In this document: positions 1-14,500 of the stretch, in pieces | Layout of the letters: each line of letters starts with the position of its first letter | Position numbering within the stretch: position 1 is the stretch's first letter | Assembly: GCA_039621445.1 (NCBI GenBank) | Contig: CP154956.1 | Coordinates: 36,960,444-37,024,443, forward strand | Length of the DNA stretch: 64,000 nucleotides | Reading direction: 5' to 3' | Source of the DNA: Euglena gracilis | Taxonomy: Eukaryota > Euglenida > Euglenophyceae > Euglenales | The notes under the pieces: model-generated | What the model saw: the letters and a program-made list of their open reading frames with translations, nothing else | Databases searched by the model: none | Told to the model about the DNA's origin: nothing | Position numbers and translations under genes: made by a program

Positions 1-352
1 GCTTCTTGCATGTTTCCAGCTGTGCCGTGCGCTTTCTGATTCGGAACGTCGTTTATGGCATTAGATTGGCCCTTTTGTGCAAATGGAACATCAATGGTCT
101 CATCCTTAGTAATTAGCCTCACTCGTTGCATGACAACTTCCCCAAATGGACTTGCGACGTGCAGTTTTTTTGCAGTTTTTTTGCAGGTTTTTTTTGCTTT
201 TTTTTGCAGTGCAGTTTTTGACCTGCCTGTGTGCAGTTTTTGCCCTCCCTGCTGCCAGGTTATTTGGGGGAGATGCATTGTTTTTTTTTCTGCCAGTGTT
301 GTGTGATTATTTTTGCTGCCCAGTAGGCATTGTTTTGCACCAGAGTGCTTAG
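1..352 (+). other. Intron 3' part upstream of the first visible dynein exon
   Basis: No coding similarity is visible. Positions 150-300 hold T-rich runs punctuated by GCAG (a 'gcagttttttt' motif repeated several times), which looks like an expanded polypyrimidine tract. The likely acceptor is the TAG at 350-352. The rest of the dynein gene (motor AAA1-AAA4 and tail) must lie left of the window. Confidence 0.5.
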
Positions 353-520
353 AAAGCCGCACACGCCTGCTGTCATTGCTGATGCAATTGCCCATGGACC
401 CGAACCCGGTCTATTACGAGGTTGTCAAGGGGAGCAAGATGCTCACCAGCTCTTGGGAGACTGCAGGCAAACCATTGCTGTCCCGCCTTGACTTCTTGAA
501 CATGTTGCTGGAGTTCAACG
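353..520 (+). CDS. Dynein exon 1: stalk tip, microtubule-binding domain end
   Basis: Encodes a frame ending [13 protein letters not shown], the helix that precedes coiled-coil 2 in axonemal dyneins. Donor is g|GTGTGA at 521, phase 1. The acceptor (TAG 350-352) is the least certain boundary of the gene. Confidence 0.7.
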
Positions 521-2488
521 GTGTGAATACTCACGTTTACACTTGTTGTTGTGCAATGACGGTCGATTCCGCACGGGTTTTGTTCTTGTTGTTGACGTTG
601 TTGACGTTGTTGTAAGCGAATGACATGTGATGAAAGCTTAATCGGGTCAAACGAGTCAAACACAGCACCTTGGCATTTCCGCCATCATTGCCTCGTCTGT
701 GCAGGGCCCAAGAAGGATGAGATCAACGGAGAGACGTGTGAGCTTCTGCTGCCGTACCTTTGGATGCAAGAGTTCACCTACGAGCGTGCCAAGTCGGCTT
801 GCGGCAACGTGGCCGGGCTCTGCACGTGGGTGCGGGCGATGCACACGTACTACCACATCGCCCGCTTCGTCGCCCCGAAGATCGAGGCACTGCGAGAGGC
901 GGAGGGGAAGTTGCGGATTGCCAATGCCAAGCTTGGGGAGAAGGAGAGGGAGCTCGCAAAGGTGGGTAAAGAATTTGTGTCCCTTCCACATTGAATGAAG
1001 TTCAGTCCGCCAGCACCTTATGCTTGCATTATTTTTTTTTCATTTTTTTGTGGAAAGAATTTGCAAAGGGGTAACCCTCCAGAATCCTTGGTTTGGAAGT
1101 TTTGGCTGGCTGGAACAAAAAAGAGAATTTCTGTTCAATCATTCCCTCCAAGGCTTTGTTCATGAAAATTTGGGCTGCAAATATCTCTGGACAACTTCGA
1201 GATGCCACCTTGTCATTTTTCTCGAATTTGCCCAAGGAGGGTTGTATCGCTGGAAGGCGCAGCTGGCCAGCTGACTCGGAGCAAACTGAGCACAATGGGA
1301 TTGGACATACCAGAAGATGGGGGGGGGATCCTGAGCCCCGGGCGGATTTGAGATCTCCATCGTCGATAACAACTGACCCTACCAGGGGGGGGGAATTTTG
1401 CCCTAGAGAAAATTTGGCACGGACAAATTTCGCGGAAGCAAATCCCGCGAAATATTTCCGGACATTTATAAGGAATCCCGCGAAATTTGTCGTCCACGAA
1501 ATTTGTCGCCACAAAATTTCTCTGGCACGAAATTCCCCCCCCCCCCGGTAAGCCACTGCTGGGGCCTTCTTTTGGCCCCCCAACCCCGCTGCAGGTGGAG
1601 GCGGACCTGGGGGAGTGCCAGGCCCGGCTGGACGGGGCGAAGCGCACCAAGCAGGAGCTGCAGGACGCCCAGGGCTGGACGGGAACCCTCGAAACCCTGT
1701 GGGTTGTGGGTCGGGGGGTCCCCCCCCCCCCGTGGTCTGACCCCTCACCCGCCCTTCCCGTGCAGCCCTGAGGCCGATGCGGACCGCTGCAAGAAGCGGA
1801 TGGACGCGGCCAACGGGCTGATCGAGGCCCTGTCTGGGGAGCGGGACCGCTGGACGGTGCAGAGCAACGAGTTCAAGGACATGACCCGCCGCCTCGTCGG
1901 GGACGTCGCGCTGGCGGGGGCGTTCATCTCGTACTGCGGCCCGTTCAACGCGGAGTTCCGCAAGCTGCTGTTCTCCAACTACTTCTACCAGGATTGCATC
2001 AAGCGCAAGATCCCAGTGACAGAGGTATGGGCCCCAACTGGTGTTCAGGAGTTGTGATCATTTCACCATGATTGGGCCACCTTCCTGGAAGTTGAACAAG
2101 CAGTTGATGTAGTCCCTTGGGGAGGCCCTCTTGAAACAGGAGGGGTTCTCCAGACCACACAGTTGTAATTTAATTTAACTCAAGGCGTGTATGACCCCAC
2201 CCCCCGGGTGGTGACTGACTGTTTTTTTAGAAGGACTGACTGGTTTTTGGCACCAGACTGCCCCTGGGGTGGGGTCTGGTCGGAAGGACCAAACGTGCAC
2301 CAAGTACCCATGGCACCGAAAAAATCATTTGAAAAATGGCTGAAATCCATTGATTTTGGGCAATTTTGGCATGAGTGGAAAGAGTGACCGGTCCCCAGGG
2401 CCGGGGGGGGGGGAGCAATTGAAAAGTTTTGAAAAGGTGACTGACTTTTTTTTTATGAGGAAAGTTAGCCCCCCCCCCGGGTTGTAAA

Positions 2489-2528
<40 letters not shown>

Positions 2529-5500
2529 GTAGTTAGTTAGTTTCTTAGTTAGTTAGTTAGTTAGTCAGTTAGTTAAGCAATTGCATACTCTCGACTCCCA
2601 CCCACCTGCCAGGGGTGCTCCATAGCCAGGGACCCCCCAGGAAATTCAGTTCCTGAATGTTTTCTACAGTCGTATTTTGTTAATTCGAAAAATTTGACCC
2701 CAAAGTTACGCTAAAATACATTTTTTTTTGCCAAGACCAACATTTCGCACAGAAAATCGGTCATTTGTGCCGTCCTGTTATTCCCATTACACCAAAGGGG
2801 GGTGGCCCAGACCTCTCCACCTGGCCATTCATCGAACCTTGGGGGATTGATGACATTTGAACCTCGAAGCATTCCGGATAACTGAAATCAAACCGAAACC
2901 AAAAAAATTATGCCAACGTTCCAACAAATATCCAACTGCATGTCCCAAAAGGTAAATGAGGGCAAAACACGTCTGAAGTGAACCATCGCCCATGTGTGAT
3001 GGTAGCAGCAACATCCAAAAATATACTCCCCCGACGAAATGCAACATTTTTGGAGCATTGACTTCCAGCTCAGACCCCAGGGTCCCCCAACAGATCAACT
3101 TTTTTTTACTTTTTTTTATGCATAAATTGAGAAATTACGAGAAGTTACTTTAAAAGCCAAATCATTGATTTTTGTAATATTTTCCCCCTCTATTTAGAAG
3201 GTTGATTCTTTATTATACCCATATTGTTCATTGACTTTTGCTTAGAATCAGAAAGAGGCTTTCAGCTGCGGAGGTACACTACCATGTTAACAGAGCCCTA
3301 TTTATGTTGAATGGGAGGGCTAACCTCACCTGCTCGTTTGGTGCCCCAGGACCTGTCGGTGGTGAAGTTCCTGGTGGACGAGAGCCAGATCACGGACTGG
3401 CAGATCGAAGGGCTGCCGTCCGACGACCACTCCGTGCAGAATGGCATCATCATCACCCGCACCACGAAGTACCCCCTCCTGGTGGACCCCCAGCCAGGGC
3501 GTCGTTTGAGCCGGGGGAACCCCCAGGGGGCAGGGGTTTTTTTCCCAAGCCGGAGTTGACCCTAACCCCAGAGGCGTCCAGCCAGCCAGCGGTCAAAAAT
3601 GGCTTTAAAAACGGCATTTTTGAGTGGTTTTGGGGGGTTGCGCCACCAGTTTTTGGTTTAAAATGGCAACCCGGCTAAATTTGGTTTTTTTTGCCTGTTT
3701 TGGGGTTCCTGCGGGTCCAGCTGCCAGCCCCACCCCCTGGGGTGTGTCCAGCCGGCCACCCAATTTTTCCAGCCTCTGAGCTACCCCTTTTCCCCGGGTT
3801 TGTTGTTGTCCAAGTGCCGCCCCGCCCCCAGGGTCAGGGCCTGCAGTGGCTGCGCGTCAAGGAGGAGCACAACGGCGTCAAGGTGTCCAACTTCACGGAC
3901 AAGCATTTCCCGGACCACCTGCGTGACCAGCTGCGGGACGGGCGCCCGCTGCTGATCGAGAACTGCACGGAGGAGATTGACCCCATGCTGGACCCGGTGC
4001 TGGAAAAGGTATGGGCATCAGGTCACAGAAGTTTGCCGTATGTGGATGCTTTTGCGGCATGGGGAGGGGGCACTGATAGAACTGTTCCGGCAGAAGTGAA
4101 TCACTTGGGTGTTTTTGGATCATGTGAAGAAAACCACCCAAAATTTTCGGATATTTTTCAAAAAAGTTGTGTTTGTGTGAGGTGAAGTGTCTTTTTCAAT
4201 TGTGGCAGTACCCAAATATTTCCGGGCCATTCTGAGGAATTCGCCCAATTTTTCCCGTCACTAATTTTGTTGGAACCAACTAAACCCCCCCCAAATATAA
4301 AACCCCCCCGGTTTTATAATTGGGCGGAAATTTCAAGACCCCGAGGGGGGGTTTTATATTTGGGGGGGGTTTTATATTCGGTCGGAAAAATCAACTTCCC
4401 GGTGGGCTCCAGTAGACACTTTTTTGGTCCAAAATAACAAATACGCCCACCCTTGGGGGTCCAAAAACTTCATTTTTCGGGCGAAGGAGCAATTTTCACA
4501 TGTTTTTGGTAAAAATTGTTCCCAAATCTGCCAAAAATGACAATTTTGGGAGATATTTTGTCGAAAATTTTCCCTTCCGGCGCTTCGCGCTGGAGGGGGG
4601 GGGGGTTATATTTGGGCGGGATTTCAAGGTCCTCAGGGGGGGTTTTATATTTGGCGGGGGTTTTGTATTTGGGGGGGGGTTATATTTGGGGGGGGGTTTA
4701 TATCTGTGTCCATCCCCCGGGTTGCGCTGACCAAGTGATGGACTCCCATTTCATTTTGCTGTGCTGGAAGGCATTGAGCGCACCGCCCGCCGTGTCCCGC
4801 AGTCCGTGGTGAAGTCCGGGCGGTCGCTGGTGATCATCATCAACGACAAGCCGCACGACTTCAACGAAGACTTCAAGATGGTGATGACCAGCATGCTGCC
4901 CAACCCGGCGTTCCCTCCCGAACAGGGGCCGCTGGGCAGAATCGGCGAGTCTAAAGTGGATTGTCGCCCATTTCCCAGCAGACCACGCTTTGCTAACATT
5001 GATTTTTCCAAGTGCACTTTGAACCAGTTGCTGGGAAGTTGCGGAAGATTGAAATGTTTGTGGTGGTCTTTTCCCTCGACCTTCCAGAAGCGCATTTTCG
5101 GCAAGCCTGTCTTTGTTCATCAAGTAAAGTTTTTTTTTTACTACCACAGCTCTCTCGCCCAGCCAAATGCGCCCCCTGCCACCGAGCTGTTCGCCAAGTG
5201 CAGTATCATCGACTTCACGGTGACGATGGCGGGGCTGGAGCAGCAGCTGCTGGGCCGCGTGATCGGCCAGGAAAAGGCGGAGCTGGAGGAAGAGAGGTGC
5301 ACGGCCCACTGGCAGCTGGGAAAATGCGGGGCCTGTGTTTGAACAGCGCAGTCCAATGAAATAAATGAAAATGATTATGTTAATTAAATAGTAAATGGTA
5401 ACAATAATTTTTAAATGCAGTTGCGTGTTCGCGTGGTGTGTGGTGTGGGTGGGTGGGTGTGTGGGTGGGTGTGGGGGTCGGTGGGGGGGTGGGTGTGGGT

Positions 5501-8500
5501 GTGGGTGTGGGTGTGGGTGTGGGTGTGGGTGTGGGTGTGGGTGTGGGTGTGGGTGTGGGTGTGGGTGTGGGTGTGGTGTGGGTGTGGGTGTGGGTGTGGG
5601 TGTGCGTTTGGGTGCGGGTGAGAATGTGTGTGTGTGGGTCCACCTCTCAGGGCCAAGCTGGTGGAGGAGGTGAACAACAACGAGAAGCGGCTCAAGTACT
5701 ACGAGGACAAGCTGCTGGCATGCCTCTCCGCCTCGAAGGGCAACCTGATCGACGACGAGGAGCTGATCGCCACGCTGGCCGACGCCAAGAAGGCCTCCAC
5801 GGAGATCAAGGAGAAGCTGAGCATCGCGGTGGAAACCCGCAAGCGCATCAACTCCGCGCGGGAGGAGTACCGGCCCGTGGCCATCCGGGGCTCCGTGCTG
5901 TACTTCCTCATCGTGGAGATGTCGCTGGTGAACCCGATGTACCAGACCTCCCTGAACCAGTTCCTGGGCCTGTACGATGGGGGCATCGAGGGCAGGAGGC
6001 CCTCCCGCCCATATTTCTTGTTCCATCTCGACCCCCCAAATGGTGAGGCAGAGCCCCACCATTGGACGACCTTCCACAACAGGGCGCTAAAGAAAACTTG
6101 ACCCCACCCCCAGGGTGGGGTCCAGCCAGCCAGCAGCCTTTTACAGCCCTGACCCCCCCGCCCCCCCCATCAACGAGTTTGATTTCCAGCTCCCCTTTGG
6201 GCGGCTGGATGGTAACAGATTTTTGCCCTGAGGTGCAAAAATGGCAAAGAATGGGCCAAAACATGGGCAAAAATAGTAAAAATAGGTCAGATTTGGGCTG
6301 GCCGGGCGAATCTGCATCTTTTCGGTTTCGGTTTTCTGGCACTTGGTTTGGCCCCAATCGGGCCCAGTTCCGGCCCTGGGACCCCTATGGGGGGGGGGGT
6401 CAGCCAGCTGCCTTGTTCCAGCCAGCCCAAATTTTCAAGCCTCTGAGCTGGACCCCCTGGGGGGTCCTTAAGCAACACCCTGTTCCACAGATCCCATTAT
6501 TTTTGGGGTTTCTGCGGTTCTGGGACTTTCCCTCCGGCATCCAAGAGTTGATTTTGTGACCTACTGACTGATGTCGTTTTGGCCCAATCAAATTCAGAGT
6601 CATTTTCGCTCCATTCGGTCCCAGCCAGTTTAGATGCGACGCAGGCGTGTATTGTAGAACCAAGTGCAGAGGAAGCCCAAAGGATGCTGTCACAGAATTG
6701 TTTTGAAAGGCCTCCTGGCAGCGAAGTCTGAGAGGCATCAGCTGACGTCCAAGCGCATTCAAGCCATCATTGGTGTGTCCACTTGCAAGTTTGCAAATGT
6801 CACTCTGAACAAAGTGTTGTTTGGTGAATATTGTGAGGCAAGTAATGTTTTAAATTCATTTTTAGTGTGCGTTGTGCTGCAGATACTCTTGGTAGGCATG
6901 AAATGAAATCAAAATGAAACGCAGGAATACTCAAGTATGCAAGAGCATATGGTCTGGGTTCTGTGATTGAGGGAGGGATTGCAATTTATGTGCGTTCAGT
7001 GCCTGGTGCCTGACCACACAGAACTCCCTCGCACTGCAGACACCATGACGGAGGTCGTGTTCCTGTACATCGGCCGAGGGCTGTTCGAGGAGCACAAGAC
7101 GATGTTCGCGCTGTTGATGGCGTGCAAGATCGAGCTCCGCGCCGGCAACCTGACCCACACCAGCTTCCAGACGCTGCTGAAGGGCGGCGCCGCGCTGAAC
7201 CTGTCCGACGTGCGGCCCAAGCCCTTCATGTGGATCCCGGACAAGGCGTGGCTGAACGTCATCGCCCTGGCGGACTCGGTGAAGACGTTCAAGATGGTGC
7301 CCGACCTCATCCAGCGCAATGACCAGATGTGGAGGTACTGGTGGGACCAGGAGGTGTGCCCCACGACGTGTCTTGCCCACCCCCTGGACAACAAGGTTTG
7401 AGTTCCCCGCCTCTCAGCACCTGTGCTTTTTTTGCCGGACAGTTCTTCCTGGTATCTTCCTGGTATCTGAGAGATTGCACATGAGAAACCTGATCAAACA
7501 GAGATCAATGAAGACACTCACCTCAGATTTGGTGATGGGTTTTGTGGGACCCCCCCCCCCCCCCGGGGATCCTGGGCCAGAGGCCCGGGTATGAGTTTCT
7601 GTGTGAAGCGCGATTTTTTTGGGTCTTTGCCCCCTCTGGGGAAGGGGGTTCCTGCACCGGGCTGGGTAGAAGGGGAGACCCCCTGGGGGTCTTAAAAAGA
7701 AGCCTTGTTAGGGCATTTGGTTGCACGCGGAGAGATCCTGCTGTCTTTCCATGTTGTCTTTGGAGGGTGTCCCAGCCGTTCCAGCGTCATTCTGGCTTTC
7801 CATTGTACTTCTGGAAATGTTTTCATGGCACTTGCCTCGAAAATTGCATTCAATTTTTATGTAACGCGAAGAACTTTTTTGCGCACCCCCATATTTTCCC
7901 TGCCTCGGGCCCAGAGCTCCAGATATGTGTTTTTTGAAGAACCCCTGCACTGCGAGGAGCCTGCCCCCCCCCCCTGGACTGCAGGTGACCCACCGGGCTG
8001 GGGAGGTGGCAGCTCCACTTCCTGCCTGCAGGCGCCGGAAGCGCAGAAGATTCCCGACATCGACGACCGCCTCGATGCGTTCGAGCGAATGCTGCTGGTG
8101 CGCTCCTTCCGCGAGGACCGGACGCTGCTGTCCGCCCTAGATTACATCAAAATCACCCTCGGCCAGCGCCCCCCGCCACATCGGCGCCCCGACACCCCCT
8201 TGTTCGCCTCTTCTCCCCCCCCGATGATAGTCTTTAGTGTCATTTGTTGAACAGTCCAGAGGTAATCCCCCCCGATGAAATCTGTCTGAGGGGCGCTGCC
8301 GCCGGGCCGATGTATGCGGAACCGCAGCAGCTGGACCTGGAACCGGTGGTGGACGAGACCCACGGCTTGATGCCGACCCTTTTCCTGCTGTCGCAGGGGT
8401 CGGACCCGAACGGCCTCCCCTTCCAACACTGTTTTCCAATTTCTGTCTCACACCAGATACCTCATTCGCTGATGCATTATTTCTGGTATTGTCCCATCGC

Positions 8501-11500
8501 AGGCCATCGCAGCCATGTTTTTTCTCATTTTAAAGGCAGACCTTGAGGCGGCATGTCTCAAAAAATAGAGCTCCCCCCCAAAAATACCCCCCCCCCCAAA
8601 GGCGGGACAGGGAGTCGAAGGAGGTGCCGACCCCGACCGGACAGATCGAGGGGATGGCCAAGAAGCGGAAGAAGAAGATCAGCGCCATCAGCATGGGGCA
8701 GGGGCAGGAGCCCGCCGCCCACGCCCTCGTGCAGCACGGGTTCGCCAGCGGCGACTGGGTGCTGTGCCAGAACTGCCACTTGGGGCTGCCCTTCCTGAAG
8801 GAGGTGTGCCCTCATGACCCCGGCCACAACACTCAAGTGGTCAGTTGCTATGCAAATGGGTGATGCGTGGGCACTGCAAACTATTGCATTTATTAGAAAC
8901 GTGCCAGCCCTCCACATATGATCAAATTTCAATCATGTCGGTCGTTTGTTCTTCGTTTCTGTTTGCTGGGCGACCCGATTCCTCCTGCCTGTGCGAAGCA
9001 TTCAGTGTTTGCAGCGGTCAACCCCCTCCACTCAACACAAATGGCTTTTTCCGCCGCCACCGTCTCAACTACCCCCCCCCCTCCCCAACCCACAACACAG
9101 CTGCTGGAGGTGCTCATCAAGATGGACCGGGCCAACGTGCACGACGAGTTCCGGCTGTGGATCACGGCGGAGCCCACCCCGCTGTTCCCCATCGGACTGC
9201 TGCAGATGTCCATCAAGCTGACCAACGAGCCGCCGCAGGGGATGCGCGCCGGCATCCTGCGCTCCTACTCCTGGATGTCCCAGGGCCAGGGGGTGGCCTG
9301 GGGGCCGCACGCCACACGACACACATCACAGGCCGGCGGAATTCTCGTCGAGGCCAACCCCGCCCAAGGTTGGGGGGAGGGGCTGCCTGCAGGCACTCCA
9401 AGGCACCCAGATCCGACCCCCACAGGGGGGGGGGCACACGGCACACAGGGAGGGCAAAGGGCCAATGCACTTCGGTGCCGAAGGCTCCCAGACATGGCTT
9501 ATTTTGGGCACTTTTTGACCCACGACCAGGCAGGCACTGACCCGGGGGGGGGGGCATGCCTGCCACCTCCACAAACACACAAAAGGTCCAGAGGCGGACA
9601 ACAGCGCCAGGCCAGAAGGGGGGATAAAACGAACCAAAAAAAGCAGCCGCAGTGCACACAGGGGGCCCCCCAGGTTGGTACAGGATAATCACCCTGAACT
9701 CTGAACAAGAAAGGGGGTTCCTGTGAAACTGAAGGTCAAACCCTGCTTGCGACCTCTTCGACAATTTCCGGCGCGTGGAGTGGCGTCCCATGCTGTACAC
9801 GCTGTGCCATTTGCACTCTGTCGTGCAGGTGTTCCTCACTGCCTCCTCCTCCCTTGCTTGAGATTGTTTGCTGCTGTGACTTGTGTGGCCAAGGCTGCCA
9901 CCCAAGCAATCTCCTGTGTTCTTTTGTGTGCTCGACATTGAATCAATCCCCCCAACCTTTTCAGCTGCTACGGCCCTGAGTTCATGCAGTTTTTTTGTGC
10001 CCAGATCGAGATATCCAACCTCCGGCAGGCTGAGTTCATTCAGTTTTTTTTGTGCCCAGATCGAGATATCCAACCTCCCCCAAGAGATCCCCATGCCAAT
10101 CAGGAACGCAGGAAGTTCGGCCCGATCGGCTGGTGCATCCCGTACGAGTACAACTTCGGCGATTGGAGTGCCAGCTGCCAGTTTGTGCAGAACCACCTCA
10201 CGATGCTGGGCGACACGCAGGATCCGTCACCGGAAGGGCACAACGCTCTAACGAGCGCTTTTGAGTTTAATTGAACAGCAGCTTTTTTTGATTAGTCCTG
10301 CGGCTGTGATGGAAGGATGCTGTTTTGACAATTTCGGCTTTTTCCCTAATCTCTCAAGGAGCGTCGAATTACCAACCTTGATGCATTTGCCGTGATTTCT
10401 TTTTTTACGTTTGTCGAATCCTGGGAATGATCCCAAGAAAGGTGTCCCTGTTTCATGGGACACTGTGCGCTACATGATTGCTGAGATTCAGTATGGTGGC
10501 CGTGTCACAGACAACAAGGTGTGTTTTTAATTCTGTGCTCCTGGGCCAAGCGAGTGGCTGGTGGTGCTTCTTGGTGTGGCGAGTGGAGTCATATGGGAAT
10601 TGCTGGCTGGACCCCTGCTTCTCAGGACCGTGTGCTGCTGGCCACGCTCACGGAGGTGTTCATGGCGCCGCGAATTTTGACACCGGACTTCAAGTTCTGT
10701 CCCCGCTACCAGATCCCCCGGTTTGAGGAGATCCTGAAGCACCGCGAGTTCATCGCCGAGAACATGCCCGAGGTCCTCTCCGCATTCGGGAACGCCCAAT
10801 TTATCCCCTGGAGACAAAGATTTTATCCCCTGGATCCCAATGGAGACAAAGAAAAAAGGCGGAGATCCAACCGGTCACATCTGGCTCTCCTCGGAAATCA
10901 ACGAGACCATTCAGTCCCAGGTCCCATACAAATCAAGATTGTGCAACAAATTCAGAAGTGCCTTTTTGTCAAATTTTAAGTTTAATATTTTGATATTTTG
11001 CTGTGAAGTTTTGAGTTTTGGCATTGATTGTGGGATGGGTGCCCCCCATGGGCCTAAAAAAAATCTTTGTCCTCAGGTCGATACTCCCGAGGTGTTCGGC
11101 CTGCACTCCAACGCAGACATCACCTACCGCCTGCGGCAGGCAGCCTCCGTCCTGGGCACCACCCAGTGGGCCACCCGCCTGCACTTCCTCCCTCCTAGGG
11201 GGGTGACTGACTGTGGGTTCTTGCCACAAATAATCACAAACAATCACAACCAGCACAATTTTGGTGTTTCCCAAAATCACGAAGAATCACAAGTAATCAC
11301 AAATGGGTTTTTCCCTTTTATGAATTCTGAAAACTGGGTTTTCTATCAAGCATTGATTTCCCTAAAATGCGGTATTCAGACAAAAATGGTCACCAATGGC
11401 CAAATGTGGGGGGGGGGGGACGACCAAATTTGTAACAATTCAGCCAAAAGAAGCCCCCACAGTTTCCAACATTAAAATTTTTTTTTGAATTCAATTTGAA

Positions 11501-14500
11501 TTTGATTTTCAGAAACAAGCATTTTTTTTTGCAAAATTCTTCAGAATTCTACATATTCTCACAAAATCCTGCACAGTACCACAAAACATTGAGATTGCAT
11601 TGCATTTTAAGTGTGTATTGATGTTTTCTGCAAGGTAACTAAACATTGGACGCTTTTTTTTGGGGAAGCACAAATGATGTCGAATTATCATGAGTAACCA
11701 CGAATCGGAACCAAGTGTCGTTCAAAACCCTGCCAACTGGTTTTCCGGAAGGAAGTGACTGACTGGTTTCTGGAAATGTGGAAGAGACCCCGGCGGGTTG
11801 TATGGCCCCAGTCCAGCTCAAGTGGGTGCAGCTTGAGCTTGAGCTTGAGCTGGCTTGCGCTTCTCCACCGAAAGGTCGCTGGTTTGGCAGCGCGGCCGTC
11901 AGGGCCGTGGCTTCAAAGATCACTGCCCCCCTCGGGTGGGCCGCTGGGCCCATCCTGGACATCCAACCGCGGCAGTCCAGCGGCGGGGGTGGGCTGTCCC
12001 GCGAGGAGCAGGTCGTCATCCTGGCGGACGACCTGCTGAAGAAGCTGCCCTCGGCGTGGAACAAGGACCACGTCAAGGAGTGCATGGTCAAGATTGGCCA
12101 TCGCCAACCGCTGAACATCTTCGCCTCCCAGGAGGTGGACCGCCTGCAGGTGTGAGGCCACTCCCGCAAGGTCCCCTCCCCCGGGGTGGGGGGAGGATGA
12201 GAGGATCCTCCTCATTTTGGCCTAACCCAGAATTCAAATGCCACGGGTATTTTTGCATATGTGGTATTCAAGGATTTTGGCCAAATTGTGTGCATTTGCG
12301 CATGATTTGTTCAACAGGGTGAAGGATGTGGTGTCTCTGCTCTGAAACCACAAGACGCGATGACTTTCGGACATGGTGAACCTTGGACCCAACCATGGCT
12401 GCAGTCTCGGGGATTGGACCCAGAGAAGTGCGTCCAATCTCCATGTTTTGACACATTAAAGAGGTCGCAACGGCTCGTGTTTGAAAACTTGGTAAGCGAA
12501 AGTGAAATTGGGAGATCATTTGTGTCTCAGCTGTTGGCACCCGGCGGCTGAGGAGCCATGCATTGATTAAATGGGAGAAGGAGTTTGTTGACCAGAGGCC
12601 GTGTGCAGATGTGCCCGACAGCAGGTGCCAGGGTCCAGAATGTGCCAAGGCTCATGCATGCCCTCTCACAAGCAGGTAACACACAGCCAAGCACCTATGG
12701 TCATTCAGGATCCCAAACCCAGTCACACCCTGTCACACCCAGTCATGCTCAGAGAAATCCCAGTCATCTCAACTTAATCCCAGCAGAGATGATGCAGACA
12801 CCCCCAGCCTTTGGTTTGAAGCAGGGTCAGCCGAGTGTGCCTCAAGTTAATCCATTTGTGCACAAGCGCCCGTTTGAACACAACAAGCGCGTGCATGCGC
12901 GCATGATCTGGGGCTATTCACAGAGAAGTGTGAATAGGTGAATAGGGTGTGCGGCACTTCGAGCATGTCCAGGGTGTTGTTACAGTGCTTTGTGGGAAGG
13001 TTGTGCAAGCCGTCTCGCAGCGTCTCCAGGCCCTGATGCTGAAAGTTAGTCGACCAGAGGGTGTTTGGGTTTAGAAAGTGATGGATAGGCGGTGTGACGG
13101 GTGAAGGCGGGAGAACCTTCAGGGTGTGGCTGTTTGCATTGGGCACAGGGTTTGTTGTCGCCGTGAAACAGAAGCGGAGAAGGAGCAGCTTTTTCCAGCC
13201 TCGGACCACCCTTCCCCCCATTGGGTTTTATTTTTTTCCAGCCGCCTGAAGGACAGTAATGGATTTTTGCCTTTTGGCAGCCAGCAGCCTTTTTCCAGCC
13301 AGCCCAAATATTCCAGCCAGGCATTTGCTTAAGGGATTGCAGTACCCCCCCCCCTGGGGGGGCTGGACTGCAACTAGTCCAAATTTGGCTAGTGGGATTC
13401 CTCGAAGCCCCCCCCCCCCCCCCGGGGGGTCTGCTAGCAGGGCTAGCTAGTGGAAAAAAATTTTCCAGTGACCGGCGCAAAGCGCCGAAAATTTTTTTTG
13501 GGACCCCCAAAAATGGCTAAAAATGCCCGTTTTGGGGCATTTTTGGGAATTTTTGGAACAAAATCAGCCAAAAACCTATTAAAAACCTATTAAAAACCTC
13601 ATTTTTCCAGTTCGGGGGACCCCCGCCCCCCCCCCCCCCGGGGGGGGGAGGGGGGTCTAGCTAGTCCACTTTTTCCAGTGTCTGGCCGATTGGCTAGCCA
13701 GTACCCCCCCCCCCCGGGTCCTTAAGCAAAAGCCTGATTCCAGCCTCTGAGCTGGACAGGCCCCCTGAGAGACACACTCCCTGGGCGTAAAGCGACGCCA
13801 TGTGCCACCCTGGCCATCAATGACCACTCTTCCGTGGCCAATGTCAAGGCCTCAGCCGCCCGGTGCAGTGCCTGGGACAGTGATCGCCTCCCTGCTTCAT
13901 GTTTGTTCTCAGGGGTTTCAAATAGGTGATGCGAAGGCGGAAAGCCAGGGCACGTGACGCGTGCACGTATGCATGGCATTCGCATGAAGCATCATCACAT
14001 CTCTGCCTCAGTTTTGGACCCAGGCCACAGCATTCAGCCCTCAATCGTGCACAAGTGTACACGCAGTGCGTACCTCTGCAGGCACAAGTGCGCGCCGGTT
14101 AGGTGCCAGGCTGAATTTTAAGGCTGACCCCATCGGGGGGGGCCTCCCTGGGAGGAGGTTGGGCATTGGCCAAAAGTGCCAGGGCAAGAAAAATCTTTTT
14201 TCGGGAATTTTTTGCCCCACAATCAGGCAGGCACCAACCCTCCCTGGAGGGGGGGGGGTGCCTGCCTGCCCAGGCATTTGAGGGGAACGCCAAGATCCCC
14301 TCCACCTCCACAGCAGTCCACACACACACACACACAGTCCACTCCGGGGTTGGTAAAATTCATTCTGTTTGGTGCTGAAGGTGTGTCCCTCTGGCTCGCG
14401 GTCTCCAGCATGGGCGGAGGAGGGCTTGTGCTGTGTGTACTGCCGCCCTTCCGTGGGTGACTCACGGTTCTGCAGCCACTGGTGGGTTAGCGGCAAAGAC

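Larger units (their letters stand above)
2025..3349 (+). other. Conventional GT-AG intron 4 (1,325 nt)
   Basis: GTATGG ... ccccAG. It contains a repeat bounded by gtgactgactg (2201-2460), a (TTAG)n microsatellite (2486-2576) and AT-rich unique sequence from 2690 to 3300 with no recognisable feature. Confidence 0.85.

Noticed and set aside
3492-3829. GT-AG or GC-AG alternatives for dynein intron 5
   Set aside because: They add 4-13 residues within DPQ.QG or shift the frame; the paired-end model is preferred, though the boundary is ambiguous within 7 nt.
4698-6077. 459-codon minus-strand open frame with His/Pro repeats
   Set aside because: Antisense of dynein exons 7-9 and of the GGGTGT minisatellite; no independent similarity.
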